From: RUG11894 sp964344335
Lineage (GTDB): Bacteria; Bacillota; Clostridia; Peptostreptococcales; Anaerovoracaceae
Direction: 5' to 3'
DNA: 42,527 nucleotides
NCBI GenBank assembly: GCA_964344335.1
Contig: CAYFMW010000011.1
Location: 1-42,527 of the forward strand
Shown here: piece by piece, positions 1-6,855 of the stretch
How the letters are laid out: each line of letters opens with the position of its first letter
Position numbering within the stretch: position 1 is the first letter of the stretch
Translations under genes and position numbers: made by a program
The notes under the pieces: model-generated
Databases searched by the model: none
Told to the model about the DNA's origin: nothing
Seen by the model: the letters and a program-made list of their open reading frames with translations, nothing else

Positions 1-290
1 TCATATTTAATATCGTATCACATAAATTCATTATTACAACAATGGCAGTAACTATGTAATTATTGTAAGTTGAATTTGTAATATTGTAAATAATGTAAAT
101 TTTGTAATATACGATATATTATACTTTCTTCTACATTTAAAACTCACGGATGTATAATATTTTTTCATCAAATAACAAAATCGGCATAGCCGATAATACA
201 TACCGAACCCTGCCGATATCTGACAAGGGGAAAATCCTTAATACTTTCTTCTAAAGGCGCCCTTTTAAAATCCCTAATTGCCGTGAAAAA
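1..290. repeat. AT-rich intergenic DNA with TGTAA iterations and an inverted repeat
   Basis: No gene is visible. The pentamer TGTAA recurs at 55, 64, 77, 85, 94 and 103, mostly 8-9 bases apart. This array is enclosed by a perfect 9-bp inverted repeat, ATATCGTAT at 10-18 and ATACGATAT at 109-117. A 13-bp direct repeat, ATACTTTCTTCTA, lies at 121-133 and 241-253. A short palindrome (ATCGGC/GCCGAT) sits near 180-194. Function is unknown; an operator array or part of a larger repeat cut by the window edge are both possible. Confidence 0.5.
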
Positions 291-1259
291 TCACTTCGCG
301 TAAGAAACCACGACTTCCTTCAGGCCATCGTAATCGACGCGGCCAATCACAACCAACTCGCCCGCAGCATTCCCATAGCATTCGAGAGTCGTGGGGTTAA
401 CCGCGCCTTCCAAAACTCTGGTATCGCTGAATTTATAGACAAATCCCGAATCGAAGAGATAGCCCCTGTAAGATTCCAGATCCGTCCCGAAGCGGTCTTC
501 GGCGGAAGTCTTTGTATAGACATAATAGTTGTAAACCATCTTATCGTCTTCGTTGCTCTCGGGAGCCTTCGGCAGTCCGCTCAAGGCGCCGTAGTTGGGA
601 ATCGAAGTATTCGTGTATACGCTGAGAGCGGGGCGGTCGGTGATGCTCGCAATATAGAGCTCGGCATCCCAAGCGACATTTTTGCCCAAAATTTCGCTAA
701 CCTTGGCAAGGGGAAGATAGGTGGTGCCGTTGTAAAGGATGCTGTAAGGGGTCGTGTAAATCTGGCCGTCCCAACCTATGCGGCTGAATTCGTCTCCAGG
801 AACGGCAAATACGCGCCCGCATACCTTTATCGTAAGACTGTTGAGAGTCATGTCGGCAGTGACCCTCTCGTGCAAACCCGGCTCGGCAGTGCTCGCCGCA
901 GGCGGCGGCAGAGGCTCAGCCGGATTGTCGATAGAAACCGTTCTGGTCTCTGCATCCCATCCTACTTCCCTGCCCACGAATTCCGCAACCTTAGCGATGG
1001 GCAGATAGGTGGTGCCGTTGTAGAGTATGCTGTAGGGGGTCGTATATGTGCGCCCGTCCCAGCCTATCCTGCTGAAGTTTTCTCCGCTTACCGCGACCAT
1101 TGTCTCGTTTAGCGAGATATTTATCTTATTGAAATCCGTAACCAAACTCTCAGCAAAGACCGCGGAAAACGCGAATGCCAAAATCAGCGCAGCCGCGAGA
1201 AAGATTCTCAAAATTCTCCTGCTCTTAATATTTTTGCATTTAAACTTCCTGTCGAACAT
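291..1259 (-). CDS. Secreted protein with two copper-amine-oxidase-N-like (stalk) repeats
   Basis: The 322-residue product starts with a basic stretch and a hydrophobic signal segment (about residues 14-36, ending AVFA), so it is probably exported. Two near-identical repeats follow, at about residues 45-110 and 140-206. Each carries FSRIGWDG, YTTPYSILYNGTTYLP and a closing WDAE motif. This pattern belongs to the 'copper amine oxidase N-terminal domain-like' family common in Gram-positive surface proteins; it is a stalk/binding module, not an amine oxidase. The repeats are joined by a Pro/Ala-rich linker. The last ~110 residues are Tyr-rich and I do not recognise them. I chose the ATG at 1259 because the signal peptide begins there; an upstream ATG at 1331 would add 24 residues unlike a signal sequence. 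The substrate is unknown. Confidence 0.8.
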   Translation of the reverse strand: MFDRKFKCKNIKSRRILRIFLAAALILAFAFSAVFAESLVTDFNKINISLNETMVAVSGENFSRIGWDGRTYTTPYSILYNGTTYLPIAKVAEFVGREVGWDAETRTVSIDNPAEPLPPPAASTAEPGLHERVTADMTLNSLTIKVCGRVFAVPGDEFSRIGWDGQIYTTPYSILYNGTTYLPLAKVSEILGKNVAWDAELYIASITDRPALSVYTNTSIPNYGALSGLPKAPESNEDDKMVYNYYVYTKTSAEDRFGTDLESYRGYLFDSGFVYKFSDTRVLEGAVNPTTLECYGNAAGELVVIGRVDYDGLKEVVVSYAK

Positions 1260-1362
1260 AGCTGACCACCCACAAAAACTCGATACAAGACAGATTATAT
1301 CACAACAGCGCATATCAAAGTGATACAACATTTTCTACCTACTATTAGGAAGCCAAAGAAAG

Positions 1363-1375
1363 TGTTGTACCATAA
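1363..1375 (+). repeat. Putative left attachment core (att) of an integrative element
   Basis: The 13-mer TGTTGTACCATAA occurs here and again at 4580-4592, in the same orientation. The two copies bracket a tyrosine integrase gene, which is what is expected of attL/attR. It lies in the divergent intergenic region between the secreted repeat protein and the CDF transporter. Seen: the exact repeat. Inferred: its role. Confidence 0.55.
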
Positions 1376-1376
1376 A

Positions 1377-1520
1377 AAAGTTCAATTTGAGAGGGTTTTT
1401 GCGAAGATTTAAGAAACTCTGCGTTAGTAACAAACCCTATGATATCAATAAGTTCAGCGTTTAAGACGCTCTGCGGCATTGTGCGGGTCTGTGCCATTTA
1501 AGTGACACATTAGTAACACG
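1377..1520 (+). repeat. Candidate arm-type integrase sites, left end
   Basis: Two short sequences just inside the left core recur near the right core: AAAGTTCAATTT (1377-1388, again 4468-4479) and CATTAGTAACACG (1508-1520, again 4520-4532). A weaker relative, CGTTAGTAACA, lies at 1422-1432. Repeats at both ends of an element inside the core sites resemble arm-type binding sites of tyrosine recombinases; binding itself is inferred. Confidence 0.4.
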
Positions 1521-1612
1521 CTTTTAAGCTGAACTTGCCCGGTAAGCCATTCCCCCAAGATATACGGCGAAGGGTTAGTTTCTTCAGGAATGGTGATGGT
1601 TATATCCTTCAT
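1454..1612 (-). CDS. Small hypothetical ORF (52 aa) in the integrative element
   Basis: I do not recognise this ORF. It starts MKDITITIP and ends AAERLKR, is preceded by AAGGA about 11 bases upstream of the ATG, and lies between the left core repeat and the IS30 remnant. It overlaps one of the candidate arm-type repeats, which argues against a strongly conserved coding role. In small integrase elements this position could hold an excisionase-sized protein, but no HTH is obvious. It may be the remains of a longer gene. Confidence 0.3.
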   Translation of the reverse strand: MKDITITIPEETNPSPYILGEWLTGQVQLKSVLLMCHLNGTDPHNAAERLKR

Positions 1613-1763
1613 CTGGTTCACCGTCCTTATATGACCTCATATAAACCCATATAAACGATGATAAGCACCTTGCCTATACCAAGTATACCCCCAATTATAA
1701 CACGCCATATAAGCAAAGGGAAGGCAAAGCTGAAAAGCCCCGCCTTCCTTTTTTCTGGGTGAA

Positions 1764-2664
1764 GTGTAAAAGTAGGTTCACGCTATCTGATTGTTGCTGT
1801 GAAATTAAATCTACACTAATTTCTTGAAAGGTTAATTTCCATGACCTATCCTTTAAGGCGGTGTTCCGGGACTATGAGGAAAGGAGAAGCAAATGAAACC
1901 CAAAAAGGGAACACATTTAACTTTAGAGAATAGACAAGCAATTCAAAAAGGCCTGGAGGAAGGTTTAAGTAAAGCACAAATAGCAAGGGATTTGGGCAAG
2001 AGCCCATCTACCATTTCCAAAGAAGTAAAACTTCGCAGGAGGTTCACGCGCGCAAACCGCTATGGCCGCGACGCTGGATCTTCTTCAAGAAAGCTTAGGT
2101 GATGATTACGCAAAACTCTTTCCTCTTCTACTTACCGACAGAGGCTCAGAGTTTGAAAAGTATGATTTGTTTGAGACAAATTGTGAAACAGGGGAAATGA
2201 GAACGAAGATCTTCTATTGCGATCCTCAAATGCCTAGCCAGAAGCCACATGTGGAGAACAGCCATAATTACTTAAGGCATATCATTCCCAACGGGGTAAA
2301 GCTGGATAGTCTTACTCAAGAAGAATTGAATACGGTATTCTCACATATCAATTCAGCGCCAAGGCAATCACTTAACGGGAAGACACCATACGAGGCTTTT
2401 GCGTTCTTTTACGGAGAGGATCTGCTGGCTAAGCTCAATGTGAAGAAAATCGATAAAGACGAAGTTACACTAATGCCGTATTTACTTAAAGTAAAAGAAT
2501 AGCAGCGCCTAAAAGCGCTGCTAAACCATTAGTCTCGGACCCGTAATTGAATAATCTCAATTGCGGGTAAAATGCATTGAAACTAACCCTACACAAAAAT
2601 TAGTTTAATGTATTTTGCTCTATTTGTCATGCAGTTTTTCATAAAAACTATCTTACTTTTACAC
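1764..2664 (+). mobile_element. IS30-family insertion sequence, internally deleted
   Basis: Imperfect terminal inverted repeats are visible: GTGTAAAAGTA at 1764-1774 and its complement TACTTTTACAC at 2654-2664. Between them lie N- and C-terminal parts of an IS30-type transposase. At about 900 bp it is shorter than a complete IS30 member (normally above 1 kb), because the middle of the transposase gene is missing. The right inverted repeat ends exactly where the assembly gap begins, typical of a repeat that broke the assembly. No target duplication can be read because the right flank is missing. Confidence 0.75.
1893..2502 (+). pseudogene. IS30-family transposase, internal deletion and frameshift
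   Basis: The first part (1893 to about 2060) encodes the N-terminal helix-turn-helix of IS30 transposases (THLTLENRQAIQKGL, then IARDLGKSPSTISKEVK). The second part, in another frame (about 2062-2502), encodes the C-terminal end of the DDE catalytic core: LTDRGSEFEKYDLFE with the second Asp, PHVENSH with the catalytic Glu, and LNGKTPYEAF. The stretch holding the first catalytic Asp is absent and the two parts are out of frame at about 2050-2070, so no active enzyme can be made from this copy. The start ATG follows an AGGAGAAG ribosome site. Intact copies elsewhere in the genome are likely. Confidence 0.85.
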
Positions 2665-2764
2665 NNNNNNNNNNNNNNNNNNNNNNNNNNNNNNNNNNNN
2701 NNNNNNNNNNNNNNNNNNNNNNNNNNNNNNNNNNNNNNNNNNNNNNNNNNNNNNNNNNNNNNNN
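2665..2764. other. Assembly gap (100 N)
   Basis: One hundred N bases, the conventional placeholder for a gap of unknown length. It separates the right inverted repeat of the IS30 remnant from the integrase start, so the integrase promoter and ribosome site are hidden. Bases 2503-2653 before it, between the transposase stop and the right inverted repeat, hold no visible gene. Confidence 0.99.
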
Positions 2765-2776
2765 CGTGGTATAATT

Positions 2777-3799
2777 ATGCGTAATCCTAATGGATTCGGT
2801 TCTGTTGTAAAGTTATCAGGTAACCGCCGCCGCCCATTTGGGGCAAGGGTTACTTTAGGATTTGATGAAAGGGGCTATCCCCAATACAAATTCCTGTCTT
2901 ATCATGAAAAGCGGGAAGATGCACTAATGGTTTTAGCTGATTATAACCGCAACCCCTACGATGTAGAAGCGGCAAAAATCACCATGAAGGAACTATATGA
3001 AAAATGGCTTGCAAGGGCTGAACAGCAAGGTAAGCTTTCCAAATCAAGCATCAGTTCAGCAAAGGCGGCATTCAAGCACTGCCACACCTTGCACGATACC
3101 CCATATAAGAGTATCAAGGCATTTATGATGCAAGACTGCATTGATAACTGTGGGAAGGGATATAGCACCCAAGGAAGCATCAAAACACTGTGGCTTCATC
3201 TTGATAGGTTCGCTTTTGAACTTGATGTGATTCAGAAGATGTATTCTGAACTCACTACTTCCGCACCTATACCGCCCACAAGCAAGAAGCCTTTCACAGA
3301 TGAAGAAGTTGATTTGCTTTGGAAACACGCTGATGAACCTTGGGTTGATACCATCCTGATTTTCCTTTATTCGGGTTGGCGTATTTCTGAACTGCTTGGA
3401 ATGAAGCGGGAAAAAGTGAACATTGATGAAAAATGGTTCAAAGGCGGGGTAAAAACGAAATCCGGCATAGATAGGCTTGTTCCCATACATTCAAAGATAT
3501 TCGGCTTTGTTCAACGGTATTATGACCAAGGCGGGGAATATCTAATTACATACAATGGAAAGAAATTTAATTCAAGCCAATATTACGGTATTTGGGGTGA
3601 TATAATGAACAAGCTTGGTATGAAGCACACGCCCCATGAATGCCGCCATACCTTCAGAAGCCGCCTTGATTCAGTCAATGCTAACCGGGCTTGCATAGAC
3701 CGCATGATGGGTCATGTATCAAGTGATGTGGGGCTTCAGACATACACGCATAAGACGGTTCAGGAATTGCGGGATGCTATTGAATTGATTAAGAAGTGA
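2777..3799 (+). CDS. Tyrosine-type site-specific integrase
   Basis: This 340-residue protein has the layout of phage/transposon integrases. It has an N-terminal AP2-like arm-binding segment (residues 1-60: GFGSVVKLSG, then FGARVTLGFDERGYPQY), a SAM-like core-binding domain (about 65-160), and a C-terminal catalytic domain (about 170-335). Catalytic residues are visible: Arg202 (SGWRISELLG), Lys at 226 or 228, His287 and Arg290 (HECRHTF), His313 (MMGHVSS) and the nucleophile Tyr323 (QTYTHK). All are present, so the enzyme may be active. It should cut and join the core repeats at 1363 and 4580. The ATG lies 12 bases after the assembly gap, so its ribosome site cannot be seen, but the N-terminus matches the family well. 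Confidence 0.93.
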   Translation: MRNPNGFGSVVKLSGNRRRPFGARVTLGFDERGYPQYKFLSYHEKREDALMVLADYNRNPYDVEAAKITMKELYEKWLARAEQQGKLSKSSISSAKAAFKHCHTLHDTPYKSIKAFMMQDCIDNCGKGYSTQGSIKTLWLHLDRFAFELDVIQKMYSELTTSAPIPPTSKKPFTDEEVDLLWKHADEPWVDTILIFLYSGWRISELLGMKREKVNIDEKWFKGGVKTKSGIDRLVPIHSKIFGFVQRYYDQGGEYLITYNGKKFNSSQYYGIWGDIMNKLGMKHTPHECRHTFRSRLDSVNANRACIDRMMGHVSSDVGLQTYTHKTVQELRDAIELIKK

Positions 3800-3813
3800 A
3801 AGGGGAATCCACC

Positions 3814-4467
3814 ATGAATGAGCGAACTTTGAAAGTTAAGGGAATTGGCAATGTGAAAGCCGCACCTGATTTGGTTATCATCACAATGAACTTGACCACC
3901 ACCACACCTGACTATACCAAAACCACTGAATGTGCCGCCTTGGATGTTGAAGCCATCAGGAAGGCGATTATTTCAACCGGGCATGATAGGCAAGCCCTGA
4001 AAACCACCGACTTCAACATCAAGACTGAATATGAATCAGTGGAGGATGCGGCGGGGAATTGGAAGCAGAAGTTCAAAGGTTATTCCTGCATCCACCATCT
4101 GAAGCTTGAATTTGACCTTGATATTAAGCGACTTGGGGAAACCCTCACTGCAATATCCAAATCCGGGGCAAATCCTGAATTTGAAATTAACTTTTCAATC
4201 AAGAATAAAGCCGCTGTTCAGGCTGAACTTCTTGAAAACGCTGTTAGCAATGCCGCTGAAAAAGCCGCCATTCTTGCCAAAGCAAGCGGGGTTTCCCTTG
4301 GGGCTATCAAGCATATTGATTATTCATGGTCTGAATTGCGGATGTATTCAAGAACCCGCTTTGTGGAATCCGGGATTTTGGAAGCCCCTGCCGCCTTCGG
4401 TATGGAAATTGAACCTGAAGATGTGGAAGTGAACGATTCTGTAACCGTGATTTGGGGGATAGAATAG
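3814..4467 (+). CDS. SIMPL domain protein (DUF541), cytosolic form
   Basis: The 217-residue product matches the SIMPL/DUF541 family: the opening ERTLKVKGIGNVKAAPDLVII, a central NPEFEINFSI strand, then ENAVSNAAEKAAILAKASGVSLG and the closing VNDSVTVIWGIE. Family function is poorly defined (first described as a signalling partner of a mouse kinase; bacterial members include periplasmic oxidative-stress proteins). No signal peptide is present, so this one should stay in the cytoplasm. The ATG at 3814 has AAAGGGG about 7 bases upstream, whereas a GTG at 3796 would overlap the integrase; I prefer the ATG. It begins 14 bases after the integrase stop, so the two are probably co-transcribed and the gene travels as cargo. 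Confidence 0.85.
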   Translation: MNERTLKVKGIGNVKAAPDLVIITMNLTTTTPDYTKTTECAALDVEAIRKAIISTGHDRQALKTTDFNIKTEYESVEDAAGNWKQKFKGYSCIHHLKLEFDLDIKRLGETLTAISKSGANPEFEINFSIKNKAAVQAELLENAVSNAAEKAAILAKASGVSLGAIKHIDYSWSELRMYSRTRFVESGILEAPAAFGMEIEPEDVEVNDSVTVIWGIE

Positions 4468-4532
4468 AAAGTTCAATTTTCGCTGAACTGCACCCCTTAA
4501 AAATGTTCAACTGTCAACGCATTAGTAACACG
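4468..4532 (+). repeat. Candidate arm-type integrase sites, right end
   Basis: Contains the second copies of AAAGTTCAATTT (4468-4479) and CATTAGTAACACG (4520-4532), matching the left end of the element in the same orientation. They lie directly after the SIMPL gene stop and before the right core repeat. Confidence 0.4.
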
Positions 4533-4533
4533 G

Positions 4534-4570
4534 AAGCCGGAAAACCTTGATTATACAGGCTTTCCGGCTT
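4534..4570 (+). terminator. Hairpin after the integrase/SIMPL genes
   Basis: A perfect 10-bp stem (AAGCCGGAAA at 4534-4543, TTTCCGGCTT at 4561-4570) surrounds a 17-base loop. The following sequence is only moderately T-rich, so this may be a weak terminator or a structure at the element end. Confidence 0.5.
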
Positions 4571-4579
4571 TCAATTATT

Positions 4580-4592
4580 TGTTGTACCATAA
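4580..4592 (+). repeat. Putative right attachment core (att)
   Basis: Second exact copy of TGTTGTACCATAA, in the same orientation as 1363-1375 and about 3.2 kb away. It ends just upstream of the CDF transporter promoter, so insertion of the element would leave that promoter intact. Confidence 0.55.
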
Positions 4593-4594
4593 TC

Positions 4595-4624
4595 TTGTAC
4601 TATTATCCCTCAAAAGTGTATAAT
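4595..4624 (+). promoter_or_regulatory. Sigma-A-type promoter of the CDF transporter gene
   Basis: TTGTAC (4595-4600) and TATAAT (4619-4624) are separated by 18 bases. The expected transcription start (about 4631) lies only a couple of bases before the ATG at 4633, so the transcript may be almost leaderless. Confidence 0.55.
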
Positions 4625-4632
4625 GAGTTGAC

Positions 4633-5820
4633 ATGAGAAAATTCCTTTTGAAAAAACTTATAAAAAACAGTGAGGATGTAAAAAATCCCGCAGTGCGCGA
4701 AAGCTACGGCAAGCTGGCAGGGATAGTCGGAATCGTATCGAATACTGTTCTGTGCCTCTTTAAAATATTGATGGGACTGGGCTTCGGCAGCGTCGCAATA
4801 CTCGCCGACGGTATAAACAACCTTTCGGATGCGGCTTCATCCCTGACAACTTTCCTGGGCTTTAAACTTGCCGGAAAACCCGCGGACAAGGACCACCCTT
4901 ACGGTCACGGACGCACGGAGTACATGGCGGGCCTCCTCGTTTCGGTAATGGTTCTTGCAATCGGCTTTTCACTGCTTAAGAGTTCTATCGAAAAGACCGT
5001 CAATCCGGAGGAAATTGAATTTTCCGCCCTTACAATCGTCGTTCTCGTCGCTGCAATCCTCGTCAAAATATGGCAGGCAAGCTTCAATGTCGGCGTAGGC
5101 AAACTCATCGACTCGGAAGCCCTGATGGCTACGGGCGCAGACAGCCGCAACGATGTAATCTCGACAGCCGCAGTGCTCGCCTCGGTTCTGATAAATAAAT
5201 TTGCGGGAGTTAATATCGACGGGCCTATCGGAATACTGGTTGCGCTGTTCATCATCTGGTCCGGAATCCAGCTCGTAAGAGACAGCACAAATCCGATTTT
5301 GGGTAAAGCTCCTGACCCCGAACTCACTAAGGCTCTCAAGGAAGAAATCCTGAGCCACGAGGGGGTCCTCGGGATGCACGATCTGATGATACACGACTAC
5401 GGCCCCGGCAGGCTCTTTGCCTCGGTTCATGTGGAGGTGGATGCGGATGCGAATTTTTTGAGGACGCATAACGAAGTGGACATCATAGAAAGCAATGTGA
5501 TGAAAAAGTTCAATATGCTTATCAGCTGCCACATGGATCCCGTACGGCTGAACGATCCGATTACCGAGGAGATAAAAGAGCATCTCGAGTCCATAGTATC
5601 AAATGAACCCGACATCCTGGACTTTCACGATGTGAGGGTGGTCGCCGGGCCGATTCACACGAATGTTGTCTTCGACATCGTACTGTCTCTGGATTCGAAA
5701 ATGAGCCCACAGGAGTGCCGCGAACGCGTGGATGCGGAATTAAAGAAAATCAATCCTAAATATAACAGCGTAATAAGTATAGATCGCGATTATACGGGAG
5801 AGTTCAATTCCCGCAATTGA
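4633..5820 (+). CDS. Cation diffusion facilitator (CDF) family metal efflux transporter
   Basis: This 395-residue inner-membrane antiporter exports divalent metal (Zn, Mn, Fe or Co) in exchange for protons. It has about six transmembrane helices (residues ~28-215) followed by a cytosolic domain. Metal-site residues are visible: D59, N63 and D66 in helix 2 (ADGINNLSDAASS), D170 and D174 in helix 5 (GADSRNDVIS), and the family motif HPYGHGR at 88-94. The cytosolic part holds MIHDYGPGR and SCHMDPV and is longer than usual, with a second ferredoxin-like half at the C-terminus. Site A is NxxxD/DxxxD rather than HxxxD, which fits Mn/Fe-type members better than Zn exporters, but the metal cannot be fixed by eye. 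No good ribosome site precedes the ATG; see the promoter entry. A hairpin overlaps the stop codon (about 5811-5831). Confidence 0.9.
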   Translation: MRKFLLKKLIKNSEDVKNPAVRESYGKLAGIVGIVSNTVLCLFKILMGLGFGSVAILADGINNLSDAASSLTTFLGFKLAGKPADKDHPYGHGRTEYMAGLLVSVMVLAIGFSLLKSSIEKTVNPEEIEFSALTIVVLVAAILVKIWQASFNVGVGKLIDSEALMATGADSRNDVISTAAVLASVLINKFAGVNIDGPIGILVALFIIWSGIQLVRDSTNPILGKAPDPELTKALKEEILSHEGVLGMHDLMIHDYGPGRLFASVHVEVDADANFLRTHNEVDIIESNVMKKFNMLISCHMDPVRLNDPITEEIKEHLESIVSNEPDILDFHDVRVVAGPIHTNVVFDIVLSLDSKMSPQECRERVDAELKKINPKYNSVISIDRDYTGEFNSRN

Positions 5821-5875
5821 CAATTGCCGGGCTGATGTGTAGAATTATCGAGTCGCGGCTTTTGAGGCCGGATGA

Positions 5876-5952
5876 CGGGGTGTAGCGCAGTTTGGTAGCG
5901 TGCTTGGTTCGGGACCAAGAGGCCCTGGGTTCAAGTCCCAGCACTCCGACCA
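5876..5952 (+). tRNA. tRNA-Pro, anticodon CGG
   Basis: A full cloverleaf can be folded. The acceptor stem is CGGGGTG/CACTCCG with one G-U pair. The anticodon stem is CTTGG/CCAAG around the loop TTCGGGA, which gives anticodon CGG (codon CCG). The T arm contains GGTTCAAGTCC. The discriminator A and the CCA end are encoded. Confidence 0.96.
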
Positions 5953-5956
5953 GATA

Positions 5957-5990
5957 GGGACATCGTATTTTCGATATGATGTCCTTTTTT
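5957..5990 (+). terminator. Rho-independent terminator after tRNA-Pro
   Basis: GGACATC pairs with GATGTCC, with further pairing inside, and is followed by six T residues (5985-5990). Confidence 0.8.
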
Positions 5991-6163
5991 ATCGTTTTAA
6001 ATCTGACTATTTATTAACTCAAGTTCATTCTTGGCACCTTCACCCTTTAATTGTTATAAATGTTAGTATATGTTATAATGTGTCCGCGAAATCAAATGAA
6101 GCCTCCTTTTGCACATAAACATAATAACCTTCTAGTAAAGGTAAATGTTTCACAATGTGATAT

Positions 6164-6198
6164 ATTTGTTAGCACAAATTACGATAAAGTAGTATAAT
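6164..6198 (+). promoter_or_regulatory. Candidate operator and -10 box of the toxin-antitoxin operon
   Basis: An inverted repeat, ATTTGT-TAGC-ACAAAT (6164-6179), precedes a consensus TATAAT (6193-6198), which lies about 25 bases upstream of the antitoxin start. RelB/DinJ antitoxins repress their own promoters through short palindromes, so this is a likely operator. Another palindrome, TCACAATGTGA, lies at 6150-6160. No clear -35 box is seen. Confidence 0.45.
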
Positions 6199-6222
6199 AC
6201 ATTTGAAACGGAGGTGATTATC

Positions 6223-6525
6223 ATGGCAAGAGCAGCAAAGACCGCCAATATCAATATTCGCATCGATCCTGAAACAAAAGCGAGTGCTGAGCAGCTTTTT
6301 TCAAAATTTGGAATTACACTTACGGATGCAATAAATATCTTTCTCAACAAATCCATAATGGAGGGCGGTCTTCCTTTTGAGGTAAAGGAGCCCGCATACA
6401 ATTACGAAACCAAGGCGGCCATTAAAGAAGCCCTTATGATTATGGAGGGGACAGCTTCTGCAAAGCGCTATGCTTCTGCGAAAGAATTATTTAGAGAATT
6501 GGATGCGGAGGTAGCCGAAGATTAA
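6223..6525 (+). CDS. RelB/DinJ family antitoxin
   Basis: This 100-residue protein begins with a ribbon-helix-helix DNA-binding segment (TANINIRIDPETKASAEQLFSKFG, then TLTDAINIFLN) typical of RelB/DinJ antitoxins. The C-terminal half (EPAYNYETKAAIKEAL onward) is the toxin-neutralising part. It should bind and inhibit the toxin from the next gene and repress the operon. The ATG at 6223 is chosen because GGAGG lies 8 bases upstream; a GTG at 6214 falls inside that ribosome site. The stop overlaps the toxin start by one base (TAATG), which couples their translation. Confidence 0.92.
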   Translation: MARAAKTANINIRIDPETKASAEQLFSKFGITLTDAINIFLNKSIMEGGLPFEVKEPAYNYETKAAIKEALMIMEGTASAKRYASAKELFRELDAEVAED

Positions 6526-6755
6526 TGCTGGAACTTGTAACTACGACAGCTTTTCGCAAAGACTACAAACGAGCAAAAAAACGAGGCTACGATATGTCTT
6601 TACTGGAAGCTGTTATCGACAAGCTTTTAAAAGAAGAACCTCTTGAAGAGTACCACCGCGACCATGCTCTTGGCGGAAATTATGCAGGATTTCGAGAGTG
6701 CCATATCTTACCGGACTGGCTGCTCATTTATGCGGTTAAAAAGACACAAATGATA
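6525..6755 (+). CDS. YafQ/RelE family mRNA interferase toxin, 3' end lost in gap
   Basis: The 77 visible residues match YafQ-type ribosome-dependent endoribonucleases: FRKDYKRAKKRGYDMSLLEAVIDKLL, then YHRDHALGGNYAGFRECHILPDWLLIYAV. His residues in the YHRDH-L and ECHI-PDW motifs correspond to the YafQ active site, and only the last ~15 residues, which carry the final catalytic His and Phe, fall into the gap. The sequence after the gap (ending YCKAH, stop at 6900-6902) does not look like the YafQ C-terminus. It is coupled to the upstream antitoxin. Whether it is intact cannot be told. Confidence 0.9.
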
Positions 6756-6855
6756 NNNNNNNNNNNNNNNNNNNNNNNNNNNNNNNNNNNNNNNNNNNNN
6801 NNNNNNNNNNNNNNNNNNNNNNNNNNNNNNNNNNNNNNNNNNNNNNNNNNNNNNN
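6756..6855. other. Assembly gap (100 N)
   Basis: One hundred N bases of unknown true length. The left side is inside the toxin gene and the right side appears to be the start of a gene on the opposite strand, so real sequence of gene size is probably missing. Confidence 0.99.

Noticed and set aside
10..117. TGTAA array as a replication origin
   Set aside because: No dnaA gene or DnaA-box consensus is nearby. The window's dnaB-rplI block does not itself indicate oriC.
3796..3814. GTG start for the SIMPL gene that overlaps the integrase
   Set aside because: The ATG at 3814 has the ribosome site at the proper distance and begins the conserved domain directly.
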